Translations under genes and position numbers: made by a program
Notes under the pieces: generated by a model
Told to the model about the DNA's origin: nothing
The model's input: the letters and a program-made list of their open reading frames with translations, nothing else
Database searches by the model: none
Assembly (NCBI GenBank): GCA_944386885.1
Contig: CALXCU010000145.1
Span: 1 to 41,177, forward strand
From: an uncultured Oscillospiraceae bacterium
GTDB taxonomy: Bacteria; Bacillota; Clostridia; Oscillospirales; Oscillospiraceae
Length of the DNA: 41,177 nt
Direction: 5' to 3'
In this document: positions 1 to 7,707 of the stretch, in pieces
Layout: the number at the start of each line of letters is the position of its first letter
Position numbering within the stretch: the stretch's first letter is position 1

Positions 1-30
1 TATAACCATGAGCGCATCCAGTTAAAGAAT

Positions 31-60
31 GGAGAGGCGCCGCTGACGCGACGCCTCTCC
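31..60. terminator. GC-rich hairpin, possible terminator of a gene outside the window
   Basis: A 9-bp perfect stem (GGAGAGGCG / CGCCTCTCC) with a 12-base loop. There is no convincing T-run on either side, so termination is only a guess. It lies before the blaI remnant and probably belongs to the end of a gene to the left. Confidence 0.4.
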
Positions 61-172
61 TACTAAAACTCAATATTTCCTACCAGGGCTCTTTTTTGTA
101 CTGTCCGCACATAATGGGGCAGTGCAGCAGCGCCCGGAGGTGTTTTTGCATTTGGGACTTGCCAAAGAAAGA

Positions 173-184
173 TTACAAATGTAA
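173..184. promoter_or_regulatory. BlaI/MecI/CopY-type operator (TACA-N2-TGTA)
   Basis: TTACAAATGTAA is a 12-base inverted repeat matching the TACAnnTGTA core bound by BlaI/MecI/CopY repressors. It lies about 50 bases upstream of a broken gene of exactly that family, where an autoregulatory operator is expected. The match is seen directly; binding is inferred from the family. Confidence 0.6.
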
Positions 185-235
185 CCTCTAGATAGGTTTA
201 AGAATTGTACTCTATCAAAAGGAGGACGAGACGGG

Positions 236-875
236 ATGAAAGGACCGGAAGCGAAAATCTCTGGCGCGGAACTGGAGGTAATGGAGGCGCTCTGGCAATC
301 CCCCGGGCCCATGACCATGGCGCAGGTGCGGGGGGCGCTGAAAGGGAGCGGATGAGACCCCTCTACCATCAAGACCCTGCTCCGGCGGCTGTGTGAGAAG
401 GGGGCCGTGCGGGCGGAAAAGCGGGAGGTCTACTACTACTCTCCCCTGCTCTCCCGGCGGGAATACCAGAAATGGTCCACCTGCTCCCTCATCCGCCGGG
501 TCTACCGGGGCAGCGCCAGGGACCTGGTGGCCTCCCTGGTGAAAGAGTCGGCCCTGAGTCCTGAGGATCTGGCCGATCTGCGGGCTGTCCTCTACCCGGA
601 GGAGCCCCTGATTTGGCCTTTCCAGACGGAGGAGACGGTGGACAAGGCCGGGTTTGACCTGGAATACGGCAACTATGTGGTGCTGGACCACGGCCTACTG
701 TCATTTGCAGCATTCCCGTGTGACCGCCGGGGACTATGTGGCCGCCGGTGAGGCCATCGGGACCGTAGGCTCTACCGGAATGAGCACCGGCCCCCATCTC
801 CACTTTGCGGTGAGCCTGGACGGGGTCTTCTGCGATCCGCTGGAGGTCCTGCCTGTACTGGACGTGGAATTTTAA
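236..875 (+). pseudogene. Decayed BlaI-family repressor joined to an M23 peptidase remnant
   Basis: Starting at the ATG after an AGGAGGACGAGACGGG ribosome site, the reading frame gives the start of a BlaI/MecI/CopY repressor (GAELEVMEALW). It is interrupted by TGA at 353-355, at the place where the family has Trp before a PSTIKTLLRRL helix. The same frame then continues with VYYYSPLLSRREY, the usual BlaI wing region. After about residue 120 it passes without a break into an M23 (LytM) peptidase fragment (YGNYVVLDHG), then shifts frame near 694 into the rest of that domain (GEAIGTVGSTGMSTGPHLHF, with the HxH zinc motif). Related loci usually carry a full M56/BlaR1-like sensor between these parts, and nearly all of it is missing. 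A nonsense codon, a large deletion and a frameshift together mark a dead locus. Confidence 0.8.
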
Positions 876-883
876 AGAGGCAA

Positions 884-922
884 AAAGCTCCCTGGGACCG
901 CATAACGGTCCCGGGGAGCTTT
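884..922. terminator. Bidirectional terminator hairpin
   Basis: A 17-base stem (AAAGCTCCCTGGGACCG / CGGTCCCGGGGAGCTTT, one mismatch) with a 5-base loop. It sits between the decayed plus-strand locus and the end of the minus-strand DUF4358 gene, a convergent arrangement that suits a shared terminator. Confidence 0.75.
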
Positions 923-951
923 AACTTGATCAAGTGATCAAGAACCGGCGC

Positions 952-1794
952 TCAGCGGGCCTGAGCGTCCAGAGCTTCCACGCCGCTCTCAAAGGCGGCT
1001 ACGCCGGCATCGGCATCCTCACCAATGAGGAAGAGAATGTAATCACCGGAGGTAACGGTGCGGGCATCCTCCACCTTGGGCAGGTTCTGGGACAAATACC
1101 AGGAGAACGTGTCCTCCTGCTGCTGGCGGTAGGCCTCCAGCTGCTCGGTGAGGGTATCCAGTTTGCCCTCAGCCACTTTGCCAATAATGACGGTATCCGG
1201 ACTGGTAATCATGGGGAAAAAGCCGACCACTGCTTCGAAATTTTCGCTGTCGATGCCATAGGCGCTCAGGGCCTCGGCGTCCACGCTCATGCCGTAGCCA
1301 ACCTTGGCGGCGTCGGCCACCGCATAGGCCAGCTGCATCAGGGGCGCGCCATTGGGGGTAGTAATGGCCACGCTGCCGTCCTCGCTGGTCACGGAGAAGC
1401 CCTCCAAGCCGTCAAAGATGCTCGCAGGCAGGAAGGTCACGCCGTCCACCACCTGGGCGGTGACACCCTCCAGCACGGTATCGCCCACGGTGACAGAGCC
1501 GTCGGCAAAGGACACCTGTACGGAGATGTTGCTAAAATAGAACGCGCCCAGATTCTCTTCGGGGTACCAGGAGGCGGAGCCGTGGTCGGACTCGGCCACC
1601 AGGCGCATGGGCAGGCCCTCTCCACCGGCGGGCAGGCCGGTCAGGTCCAGGGGCTCGCCGTTGACAGTAATGGCGGCGCCGCTTCCATCGGGGGCGGTGG
1701 GGACGGCAGTCTCGGGCTCTTGAGCCAGGGCGGTAAGGACCAGAGTACCGGCTACCGCGGCGGTGAGGGCAAGTGCGCCCATTCGTTTCATCAT
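952..1794 (-). CDS. Secreted DUF4358 protein with a copper-amine-oxidase-N-like region
   Basis: A 280-residue exported protein of unknown function. Residues 1-24 form a signal peptide (MMKRMG, a hydrophobic stretch, then ALA before Q). Residues about 40-145 (AAITVNGEPLDLTG through FLPASIFDGLEGF) have the repeated beta-strand pattern of copper amine oxidase N-terminal domains, a common cell-wall module of Clostridia. Residues about 155-275 match DUF4358: YGIDSENFEAVVGFFPMI, then a helix that ends in TFSWYL and a strand GDYILFLIGEDAD. The start is the first of two ATGs, placed nine bases after GGAG. It is transcribed alone, converging on the blaI remnant. The DUF4358 call is from motif memory; biochemical function is unknown. 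Confidence 0.8.
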   Translation of the reverse strand: MMKRMGALALTAAVAGTLVLTALAQEPETAVPTAPDGSGAAITVNGEPLDLTGLPAGGEGLPMRLVAESDHGSASWYPEENLGAFYFSNISVQVSFADGSVTVGDTVLEGVTAQVVDGVTFLPASIFDGLEGFSVTSEDGSVAITTPNGAPLMQLAYAVADAAKVGYGMSVDAEALSAYGIDSENFEAVVGFFPMITSPDTVIIGKVAEGKLDTLTEQLEAYRQQQEDTFSWYLSQNLPKVEDARTVTSGDYILFLIGEDADAGVAAFESGVEALDAQAR

Positions 1795-1946
1795 CGTTCA
1801 TTTCTCCTTTTCGGGCCGCCGGAGGGGCGGCGTTTGGGTCACTGCATGTTTAGACGGCGGAGGAAGAGAAAAGTTCCCCGCCGGTTGGAAAATTTTTTGG
1901 CGGGCAGGAGAGGGGACATACCCTTCCCTTTTCCCTGCCTGTGTGG

Positions 1947-1952
1947 TATGAT
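1947..1952 (+). promoter_or_regulatory. Possible extended -10 promoter for the CmpB-type gene
   Basis: TGTGGTATGAT carries an extended -10 (TGnTATGAT) about 45 bases before the start of the downstream gene. No good -35 is present. Confidence 0.35.
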
Positions 1953-1995
1953 TCAGAAATAAAACAACTCCACGCTCCGGGAGAAGGAGGCCCCC

Positions 1996-2874
1996 ATGAC
2001 GCTCTATACAGTACTGTGGTATTTTTTTGCCTACGCCTTTCTGGGGTGGTGCGCTGAGGTGAGCTACGCCGCCCTGCGCACGGGCCAATTTGTCAACCGG
2101 GGATTTCTAAACGGCCCGGTGTGCCCCATCTACGGCGTGGGGGTGGTGATCGTGGTGGGGCTGCTTACGCCGGTAAAAGAGAATCCCCTGCTACTCTTTA
2201 TTTGCTCGGTGGTGCTGACCAGCGCGCTGGAATGGATCACCGGCTTTGTGCTGGAACGGCTCTTTCACCAGAAGTGGTGGGACTACTCCGACCTGCCGTT
2301 TAATCTCAACGGCTACATCTGCCCTCTGTTCTCTGTGCTGTGGGGGGTGGCCTGCCTGCTGGTGATGGATGTGATCCATCCAGCGGTACAAGCGCTGGTC
2401 GCTGGGGTCCCGCACGCCCTGGGGGTGGGGCTGCTGGTGGTCTTCTGCCTGCTCCTGGCGGCAGACCTGGCGGCCACGGTGGCGGCCATGGTGGGCTTGA
2501 ACCGCCGCTTGAGGCAGCTGGAGGAATTGGCCGGAAAAATCCGGGCCGCCTCCGACGAGCTGGGGGAAAATCTCTCGGCGGGGGTCATCAACCTGGGTGA
2601 AAAAGGCGCAGAGATGCGGGAGGACCTGAATGAACGCTTGGCCGTCCAGGAGAAGATTCAGGCACAGGGACGGCAGCTGCGGGAGGCCATTGATAAAGGG
2701 CGGGCCGCGCTGGAGGATTGGAAGCAGGCCAAAGAGCGGCTGCTGGAGACCGTCAGCTTCAGCCAGCGCCGCCTGCTCAAGGCATTTCCCCGGATGACCT
2801 CTACCCGGTATGCCGGGGCCATGGAAGAGCTGAAGGGGCGTTTGCGCCGTACCCTGGAGCGGCGGAAAAAATAA
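1996..2874 (+). CDS. CmpB-type (putative ABC-transporter type IV) membrane protein
   Basis: A 292-residue protein whose first about 165 residues hold five or so membrane segments and whose last 120 residues are a charged, probably coiled-coil cytoplasmic tail (RRLRQLEELAGKIRAASDEL onward). The membrane part carries the hallmarks of PF06541 (ABC_trans_CmpB): FLGWCAEV near residue 15, GFLNGPVCPIYGVG near 36-50 and LEWITGFVLE near 78-87. No ATP-binding partner is nearby, so a transport role is not supported by context; the family is widespread in Clostridia and mostly uncharacterised. The ATG follows GAAGGAGGCCCCC. It stands alone, convergent with the next gene. Confidence 0.8.
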   Translation: MTLYTVLWYFFAYAFLGWCAEVSYAALRTGQFVNRGFLNGPVCPIYGVGVVIVVGLLTPVKENPLLLFICSVVLTSALEWITGFVLERLFHQKWWDYSDLPFNLNGYICPLFSVLWGVACLLVMDVIHPAVQALVAGVPHALGVGLLVVFCLLLAADLAATVAAMVGLNRRLRQLEELAGKIRAASDELGENLSAGVINLGEKGAEMREDLNERLAVQEKIQAQGRQLREAIDKGRAALEDWKQAKERLLETVSFSQRRLLKAFPRMTSTRYAGAMEELKGRLRRTLERRKK

Positions 2875-2964
2875 AAGAGGCGGGGCGCCGCGTCTGGCCG
2901 CTCCAGGAGAGCGGGAAAACGCGGAGTCCGGCCTCTTGCAGGAAGCGCGCGGGTGTCAGGCGCC

Positions 2965-3240
2965 CTAGAGCCAATCCTGGACGACATCCATGGCGGTGGA
3001 AGGGGTTACGCAGTTGCGGAGCATCCGCTCCGCCAGATCGTCGATGCAGGAGATACTCACCGTGATATTTGGGATCTCCGCCACCTCGCGGGTATCGGGA
3101 GAGAGAATCTTGATTCCGTAGCTCTCACAGAAGAGCTCCCCGTTGATTCTCGTCTGGTCGATTAAAATGTAGTAGTCGAAGCGGTGTATTGCTCCCTCCT
3201 CTCCTTCCGCCTCTTTCCGGCCAATGAACAATTCCCTCAT
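2965..3240 (-). CDS. Small DUF6514-like protein
   Basis: A 91-residue soluble protein that starts with RELFIGRKEAEG, has a central strand pair (FDYYILIDQ, ESYGIKIL) and ends in VTPSTAMDVVQDWL. This layout resembles the small clostridial DUF6514 family of unknown function, but the assignment rests on overall look rather than on a decisive motif. The start is supported by AAGGAGGG upstream and by a good -10 box further up. It is a single-gene unit. Confidence 0.6.
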   Translation of the reverse strand: MRELFIGRKEAEGEEGAIHRFDYYILIDQTRINGELFCESYGIKILSPDTREVAEIPNITVSISCIDDLAERMLRNCVTPSTAMDVVQDWL

Positions 3241-3279
3241 GGTTGGTCTTTCCCTCCTTAACGATTCTCATCCATCGTC

Positions 3280-3285
3280 ATTATA
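3280..3285 (-). promoter_or_regulatory. -10 box of the DUF6514-like gene
   Basis: A perfect TATAAT on the minus strand, about 40 bases before the start codon and preceded by an A/T-rich stretch. The -35 is weak. It supports separate transcription of this small gene. Confidence 0.5.
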
Positions 3286-3420
3286 TTGGATTTTATTCCG
3301 TGGGGAAAGAGGGAATCGTTCGTAAAATTCGGGCGTTTTTCGACAGGAATCGAGGATCAAAAGTCCTATATCAGACTCTATTTGAGAAAAACAGTCGGAT
3401 GCAGTCGAGATAGGGCGGAC

Positions 3421-3465
3421 AATTGGTCCTAAATAAAAGACTGAAATAAAAGGAAGAGACCAATT
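3421..3465. repeat. Inverted repeat in the gap after the pilus operon
   Basis: AATTGGTC and GACCAATT are spaced by 29 bases. The left arm is itself inside a short palindrome (GGACAATTGGTCC). This is the only structure seen in the 250-base gap between 3241 and 3492. It could be a weak transcription end for the long minus-strand operon or a protein site; no T-run supports termination. Confidence 0.4.
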
Positions 3466-3492
3466 ATCATGCCGGGATTGGAGGTGGGATGA

Positions 3493-3945
3493 TTAACCGG
3501 CGGAATATTTGTTCTGGGGAAGCAGACGCCCGCCGGTTAGTTTAAGAAATTCCAGGGCGCTGGAAAACTCCTGCCGGGTGCCGTCGCTCCACTCCAGAAA
3601 GCCCTGCCAGGTGGCGTTACGCCGGGTGATGATATAGAGCCGGAAGGTGTCCACCGCGCCCGAGGCATTGTCCACCTCTTCCGGGGTCATACCGCTCTTT
3701 AAATCGGCGGCCACAGGCAGGCTTCCCTCCCCGCGCGGTACAAATGTACGGGCGCGCTCAAAAGCTTGGGGGAAATTCTGCCGGTTGAGGACCTCCTCCA
3801 CCTGGAGCAGCAGGTTGCCCACGTCGGTAAAGGGGATGGGGGCGGTAAAGCGGCGGCTGGCCATGCGGCCGCTGAAACGCCCCTCCTCCACCCGGTCCAC
3901 ACAGACCTGGATGGCCGCGTCATAGTGGTTCATTTTGGCTGGCAT
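3493..3945 (-). CDS. Conserved-looking hypothetical protein at the end of the pilus operon
   Basis: A 150-residue protein I do not recognise. It is soluble, with a phased pattern of strands and helices (MNHYDAAIQVCVDRVEEGRF, IPFTDVGNLLLQVEEVLNR, AVDTFRLYIITRRNATWQGF). The last part, WQGFLEWSDGTRQEFSSALE, looks like a small beta-sheet module. I chose the ATG just after GAGAGGGAACGCCT instead of the upstream in-frame ATG inside pilT; this makes the start overlap nothing and leaves 14 bases after the pilT stop. The tight spacing places it as the last gene of the pilus operon, so a role in pilus function or its control is possible but unproven. Confidence 0.7.
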   Translation of the reverse strand: MPAKMNHYDAAIQVCVDRVEEGRFSGRMASRRFTAPIPFTDVGNLLLQVEEVLNRQNFPQAFERARTFVPRGEGSLPVAADLKSGMTPEEVDNASGAVDTFRLYIITRRNATWQGFLEWSDGTRQEFSSALEFLKLTGGRLLPQNKYSAG

Positions 3946-3959
3946 AGGCGTTCCCTCTC

Positions 3960-5027
3960 TCATCCGCGCAGTACGCTCAGGCGTTTTTGCATCCACTCGC
4001 TGTTGACGCTGTGGCGAAGAGCAGCCTCGGGGGAGATGCGCCCGGACTGAGCCAGGCGGAAGAGGCTCTGGTCCATAGTGACCATTCCCTCTCCGGCGCT
4101 CTGGGCGATGACATTGTCGATCTGATGGGCCTTGGACTCCCGGATCATATTGCGGATTGCGCTGTTGACCCGCATGACCTCGAAAGCGGGGACGAGGCCG
4201 CCGTCCACTGTGGGGATGAGCTGTTGGGAGACCACACCCTCCAGCACCATGGCCAGCTGGGTACGGATCTGCTGCTGCTGCTCCGGCGGGAAGGAGTCCA
4301 CAATGCGGTCGATGGTACTAGAGGCCCCCACTGTGTGCAAGGTGGAGATGACCAGGTGTCCGGTCTCCGCGGCGGTGACGGCGGCCTTGATGGTCTCGGC
4401 GTCCCGCATCTCCCCCAGGAGAATGATGTCCGGTGCCTCCCGGAGGGCGGCCCGGAGGGCGGCGTGGTAAGAGGCGGTATCCGTAGAGAGCTCCCGCTGG
4501 GTGACTACGCTCTTCTTATGGTGGTGTAAATATTCGATGGGATCTTCAATGGTGATGATATGGCTGTTGCGCGTTTCGTTCACCGCGTCTACCAGGCAGG
4601 CCAGGGTAGTCGTCTTGCCGCTGCCCGCCGGGCCGGTAATGAGAATCATGCCCCGGGTATCGCCGGCGAAGGCCATCACGTTATCGGGGATACCCAGCGC
4701 ATCCCGATCGGGCAGGCGAAAGGACACCACCCGGATGACCAAACCCAGGGAACCGCGCTGTTTGAGGGCGTTGACCCGGAAGCGGGACAGCCCCGGAATG
4801 GCAAAGGAGAAATCGTCGTCCCCCGCGCCCGTCAGGCGGGAGAGATCTCGCTCCCCCGCCAGGTGGTAGAGCTCTTCCACCAGGGACTGGATATCCCCGG
4901 GGAGCAGGCGCTCCCCCTCCCGCTGGATGAGGCCATGGATCTTATAGGCCGCTGGCATACCGGCAATGATAAGGATATCGGAGGCAGAGCGTTCCACTGC
5001 CTGGGTAAGGATATCCTGAATGTGCAT
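3960..5027 (-). CDS. pilT: Type IV pilus retraction ATPase PilT
   Basis: A hexameric ATPase that powers pilus retraction at the inner face of the membrane. The 355-residue length is typical. Visible motifs: an N-terminal PAS-like region with SASDILIIAG (residues 14-23), Walker A GPAGSGKTT at 132-140, an Asp box (ITIEDPIEY), Walker B in DIILLGEMRDAETI near 200-213, the His box GHLVISTLHT at 223-232, and the C-terminal AIRNMIRE helix that separates PilT from the extension ATPase PilB. No pilB is in the window, so either it lies elsewhere or this system runs with a different motor set. The gene follows three pilin-like genes with a 23-base gap. Confidence 0.95.
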   Translation of the reverse strand: MHIQDILTQAVERSASDILIIAGMPAAYKIHGLIQREGERLLPGDIQSLVEELYHLAGERDLSRLTGAGDDDFSFAIPGLSRFRVNALKQRGSLGLVIRVVSFRLPDRDALGIPDNVMAFAGDTRGMILITGPAGSGKTTTLACLVDAVNETRNSHIITIEDPIEYLHHHKKSVVTQRELSTDTASYHAALRAALREAPDIILLGEMRDAETIKAAVTAAETGHLVISTLHTVGASSTIDRIVDSFPPEQQQQIRTQLAMVLEGVVSQQLIPTVDGGLVPAFEVMRVNSAIRNMIRESKAHQIDNVIAQSAGEGMVTMDQSLFRLAQSGRISPEAALRHSVNSEWMQKRLSVLRG

Positions 5028-5050
5028 ATAGCTCCCTCCCGTTTTAAGGC

Positions 5051-5437
5051 CTAATCTGGGGAGGCGCCCCAGAGCTGATAGCCCGGCTCGGGCTCTTGGG
5101 TCTCCGCGTCCCGCGATACGGTCTCCCAGGCCAAGATGACCGGCGCCCCGGCCGTATCCCGGGTCAGACTCAGGTGAAGGGATTGATTGGAGTCGATCGG
5201 GATATATTCCTCCAAGGACGCCTGATCTCCGGCGGCGAACTGGACATAGAGACCGGCGGCCTGGGCATCGGCGGCATAGTAATTCTGGACGGTCTCGGCG
5301 TTGATCTCCGACAGAGCCAGGTCGGCCCGGGCGGTAGAGAGAGTCAGGGCGGCGAAGATGGAAAGCGTGAGCACCAGCAGCACGGTAATAATAGTGATGA
5401 GGCCCACCCCAAAAGGAGAAGTCAGCTTTTTATCCAA
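5051..5437 (-). CDS. PilX-like membrane-anchored pilus assembly protein
   Basis: A 128-residue protein with a short basic N-terminus (MDKKLTSPFG) followed by a long hydrophobic helix (residues about 11-33) and an extracytoplasmic domain containing NYYAADAQA. That motif (x-YYAADAG-like just after the helix) is common in PilX/minor pilin proteins. The N-terminus lacks a clear Phe/Glu prepilin peptidase site, although SPFGVG could serve as one. It overlaps the preceding gene by 8 bases, which implies translational coupling. The exact role is unknown. Confidence 0.65.
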   Translation of the reverse strand: MDKKLTSPFGVGLITIITVLLVLTLSIFAALTLSTARADLALSEINAETVQNYYAADAQAAGLYVQFAAGDQASLEEYIPIDSNQSLHLSLTRDTAGAPVILAWETVSRDAETQEPEPGYQLWGASPD

Positions 5438-5759
5438 GGTAGGTCACCCCTTCCAGCGCGTAGACCAGCTCCTCGCCCTGATAGACCGAAATGTCCAGCT
5501 CATTTCCCTGGGCCGTCCAGCGCAGCTCCAGGCCGCCGGATTGGGCGGCGGGAGCGGAGGGCTGGAGGCCGGCAGCCTTCCAGGCCTCCGCGGCGGACTG
5601 GGCCAGGTAGACCGCCTGAGTCAGTTGGGTGCTCTGAGCGCTCATGCGCCGGGCGTGGACCAGCAGGCCCACGCATACCGCCGCACACAGGGCAAAGATA
5701 AAGAGGTTGAATACCAGCTCAATGAGGAAGAGGTCAGCTTTTTTTACGCTCCGGTTCAT
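5430..5759 (-). CDS. Small pilin-like protein
   Basis: A 109-residue protein with a basic leader, the sequence FLIELVFNLFIF starting a hydrophobic helix (residues about 11-33), then AVYLAQSAAEAWKAAG and a small beta-rich C-terminus. The FLIELV core is close to the FTLIELV of type IV prepilins, though the cleavage site in front of it (KKAD) is not canonical. The start overlaps the stop of the upstream gene (ATGA), so the two are co-translated. Best read as a minor pilin or pseudopilin. Confidence 0.65.
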   Translation of the reverse strand: MNRSVKKADLFLIELVFNLFIFALCAAVCVGLLVHARRMSAQSTQLTQAVYLAQSAAEAWKAAGLQPSAPAAQSGGLELRWTAQGNELDISVYQGEELVYALEGVTYLG

Positions 5760-6241
5760 CCTTCCACCTCCCCAACTTCGGCCACCCCAGTGCGGGGGGA
5801 CACGCTGGCTGACCAGCTCTTCCCGTCCTGGGTGACAGTAAAGGTGACGGTTCCATTTTCCACGGCCAAGGAGAGCCCTTCCAGCGGGAGGACGGCAGTC
5901 CCATCGGCGGAGGTGAGGCCGGAGCCCCGCTCTGTGTAGAGCTCCCGCAATTCCCCGTCCGAGACGTAGAGGACGGTATGGTAGTTTCCGCCAGGCTCCG
6001 CCAAATCAAGAGCCGGATAAGACTCGAAGCTCCCCACTGCCACTGACCCGGCCCGGCGCACTTGGTTCACTAAATAGGAGAGAGCGGTGCGCTGGGTATA
6101 GTTGTCATCCGAGGTTGACACGGTCTGCCGGTAGACACTGCTGCCCAGCAGGGTAATTCCCATGGCCAGCAGGAAGAAGAGGGCGCACAGCACCGCCACC
6201 AGTGCGGTGCGCAGCCCCCGGCCCGTATTGGACAAGTTCAT
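5756..6241 (-). CDS. DUF4860-like pilus-cluster protein
   Basis: A 161-residue protein with one membrane helix (residues about 12-34, LRTALVAVLCALFFLLAMGI) and an outside domain built of strands (TALSYLVNQVRRAG, YHTVLYVSDGELRELYTE, GTVTFTVTQDGKSW). The arrangement matches what I remember of DUF4860, a family found beside pilin genes in Clostridia, but I cannot confirm that here. The region from YLVNQVRR to LRELYTE also resembles the PilW-type minor pilin C-domain. Function is inferred from position only. Confidence 0.6.
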   Translation of the reverse strand: MNLSNTGRGLRTALVAVLCALFFLLAMGITLLGSSVYRQTVSTSDDNYTQRTALSYLVNQVRRAGSVAVGSFESYPALDLAEPGGNYHTVLYVSDGELRELYTERGSGLTSADGTAVLPLEGLSLAVENGTVTFTVTQDGKSWSASVSPRTGVAEVGEVEG

Positions 6242-6259
6242 CGATGCGCCTCCTTCCCG

Positions 6260-6592
6260 CTAAAACCCAGGGGATTCCCGTCCCTCCAGGGGGAGGACGG
6301 TGATATCAGGCATCAGATTGGATGCCACATACTGGTAGTCCACAAAAAAGCGGCTCTCATCCACCTGCACGCCGTAGACCTCCTTCAGGTGGTCCAAGCT
6401 GGTGGGATAGACCCCCTCCAGGGCGTAACACTGCACCGCGGCCCGGCGGATAGACTGCTCGGCCATCTCCAGGCGCTCCGTACCGGCTTGGTCACCTAAG
6501 AACTGAGCGGCAAAAAACAAAATCAGAGGCAAAAGGATGAGCAATAACGCCATAGGCAGGATCCGGCGCAGGGTATGTCTGGGTCGAGACAT
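6260..6592 (-). CDS. Small single-span protein of the pilus operon
   Basis: A 110-residue protein: a basic start (MSRPRHTLRR), one membrane helix (residues about 11-30), then a helix that carries EMAEQSIRRAAVQCYALEG followed by VYPTSLDHLKEVYGV. This YALEGxYPxxLxxL pattern is what pseudopilins of the GspG type show after their helix, although a recognisable prepilin cleavage site is missing. It has a good ribosome site (GGGAGGTG). Likely a pilus-associated minor component. Confidence 0.6.
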   Translation of the reverse strand: MSRPRHTLRRILPMALLLILLPLILFFAAQFLGDQAGTERLEMAEQSIRRAAVQCYALEGVYPTSLDHLKEVYGVQVDESRFFVDYQYVASNLMPDITVLPLEGRESPGF

Positions 6593-6623
6593 GGAAACAC
6601 CTCCCAGCAGTCAGGACTGCGGC

Positions 6624-7667
6624 TCAGCCGCCAATTGCGGAGAGCACCCCCAGCAAGGGGAGCATTACAGACAAGAGCACAAGGCCCACCGACAGGCAGA
6701 GCACAATGACCAGCGCGTACTCAAAGCGGCCCAGCATCACGCTCAGACGTTCGTCGGCCTCCTCCTGGCAGCGCCGGGCCAGCTCCTCCATGGCCTGGTC
6801 AGAGGCCCCGGTGCGGAATCCGGCGCTGAGGAGCCCCGCCTGGATCCCGGTAAAAATGCCGCACTCCTCGGCAGCCTTGGAGAAAGGAATGCCTGCATCC
6901 ATCTTGGACTGGCACTCCTTCAGTGCCGGGAAGAGGCCGGTGCCGTCCAGCAGCTCCCGGCAGCGTGTCAGTGCCTCATCCAAAGCTAGGCCGCTGGAGA
7001 GCATCAGGGCCATAGCGGAGGCAAAACGGCTGCGGTCCACCGCCTGAGAGGGGGCGGTACGGGCGAGCAGGCGGCTCATAGCCGCCTGGCCCTTCTGAGT
7101 GCGGAAGAGCCAGAGTAGATACCCTGCCAAGAGCACCAACACCACGGCAAAGACAGCGGCCACATATTTGCTCACGTCCCCGAAAGCCATTAACCCACGG
7201 GCAACTGGGGACATATTTACTCCCAGTTGGCTGAATACCTGCTGAAAAACGGGCAATACCTGAGACACCAGAGCCAGAAAAACCACAGCAATGAGCACAG
7301 CCATAGCGGCGGGGTAGGCCACCGCCCGGCGCAGGCTCTGACGCAGGGCGGCTTCCCGCCGGTAAAAGGTGGACAGAGCGGAAAGGACCTGCTCCAGACG
7401 GCCGGAGACTTGTCCGATCTCCACCATGCGGAGCAGATAGTTGGGGAACACGCCCGCGGAGAAAAGGGCTTTGGACAGGGACTCCCCTTCCATCAGGACA
7501 TCGTGGATCCGGCGCAGCAGGGCCTTTTCGTGGGGATCCCGGGCGTCGTCGGCTAAAATACCGATGCTCTCTTCTGAGCCGATTCCCGCTTGAACCATTA
7601 GAGAGAGCTGATAGCAGAATACGGAGAGCTCTTCCGGGCCTAAGACGGTACATTTGCTTCCTTTCAT
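6624..7667 (-). CDS. pilC: Type IV pilus / type II secretion platform protein (PilC/GspF)
   Basis: An inner-membrane platform protein that couples the assembly ATPase to pilin insertion. It has two GspF domains of about 120 residues, each ending in membrane helices: first LSVFCYQLSLMVQAGI through GQVSGRLEQVLSALSTFY and a helix pair, then FASAMALMLSSGLALDEAL through a final hydrophobic helix. At 347 residues it is a little shorter than a typical PilC (about 400). I chose the ATG beginning MKGSK, placed eight bases after AGGAG; the longer open frame upstream has no ribosome site and overlaps the preceding gene. It follows the transglutaminase gene by 40 bases. Confidence 0.92.
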   Translation of the reverse strand: MKGSKCTVLGPEELSVFCYQLSLMVQAGIGSEESIGILADDARDPHEKALLRRIHDVLMEGESLSKALFSAGVFPNYLLRMVEIGQVSGRLEQVLSALSTFYRREAALRQSLRRAVAYPAAMAVLIAVVFLALVSQVLPVFQQVFSQLGVNMSPVARGLMAFGDVSKYVAAVFAVVLVLLAGYLLWLFRTQKGQAAMSRLLARTAPSQAVDRSRFASAMALMLSSGLALDEALTRCRELLDGTGLFPALKECQSKMDAGIPFSKAAEECGIFTGIQAGLLSAGFRTGASDQAMEELARRCQEEADERLSVMLGRFEYALVIVLCLSVGLVLLSVMLPLLGVLSAIGG

Positions 7668-7707
7668 GACTTCCACTCCTGTCTGGCGGCGTACAGGGCG
7701 CCGACTG

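Noticed and set aside
353..355. The in-frame TGA as a selenocysteine or recoded Trp codon
   Set aside because: No SECIS-like hairpin directly follows, Sec has no place in BlaI proteins, other genes here use TGA as stop, and the locus has further lesions.
934..1962. A 342-residue plus-strand open frame
   Set aside because: Antisense to the DUF4358 gene, which has a signal peptide and ribosome site.
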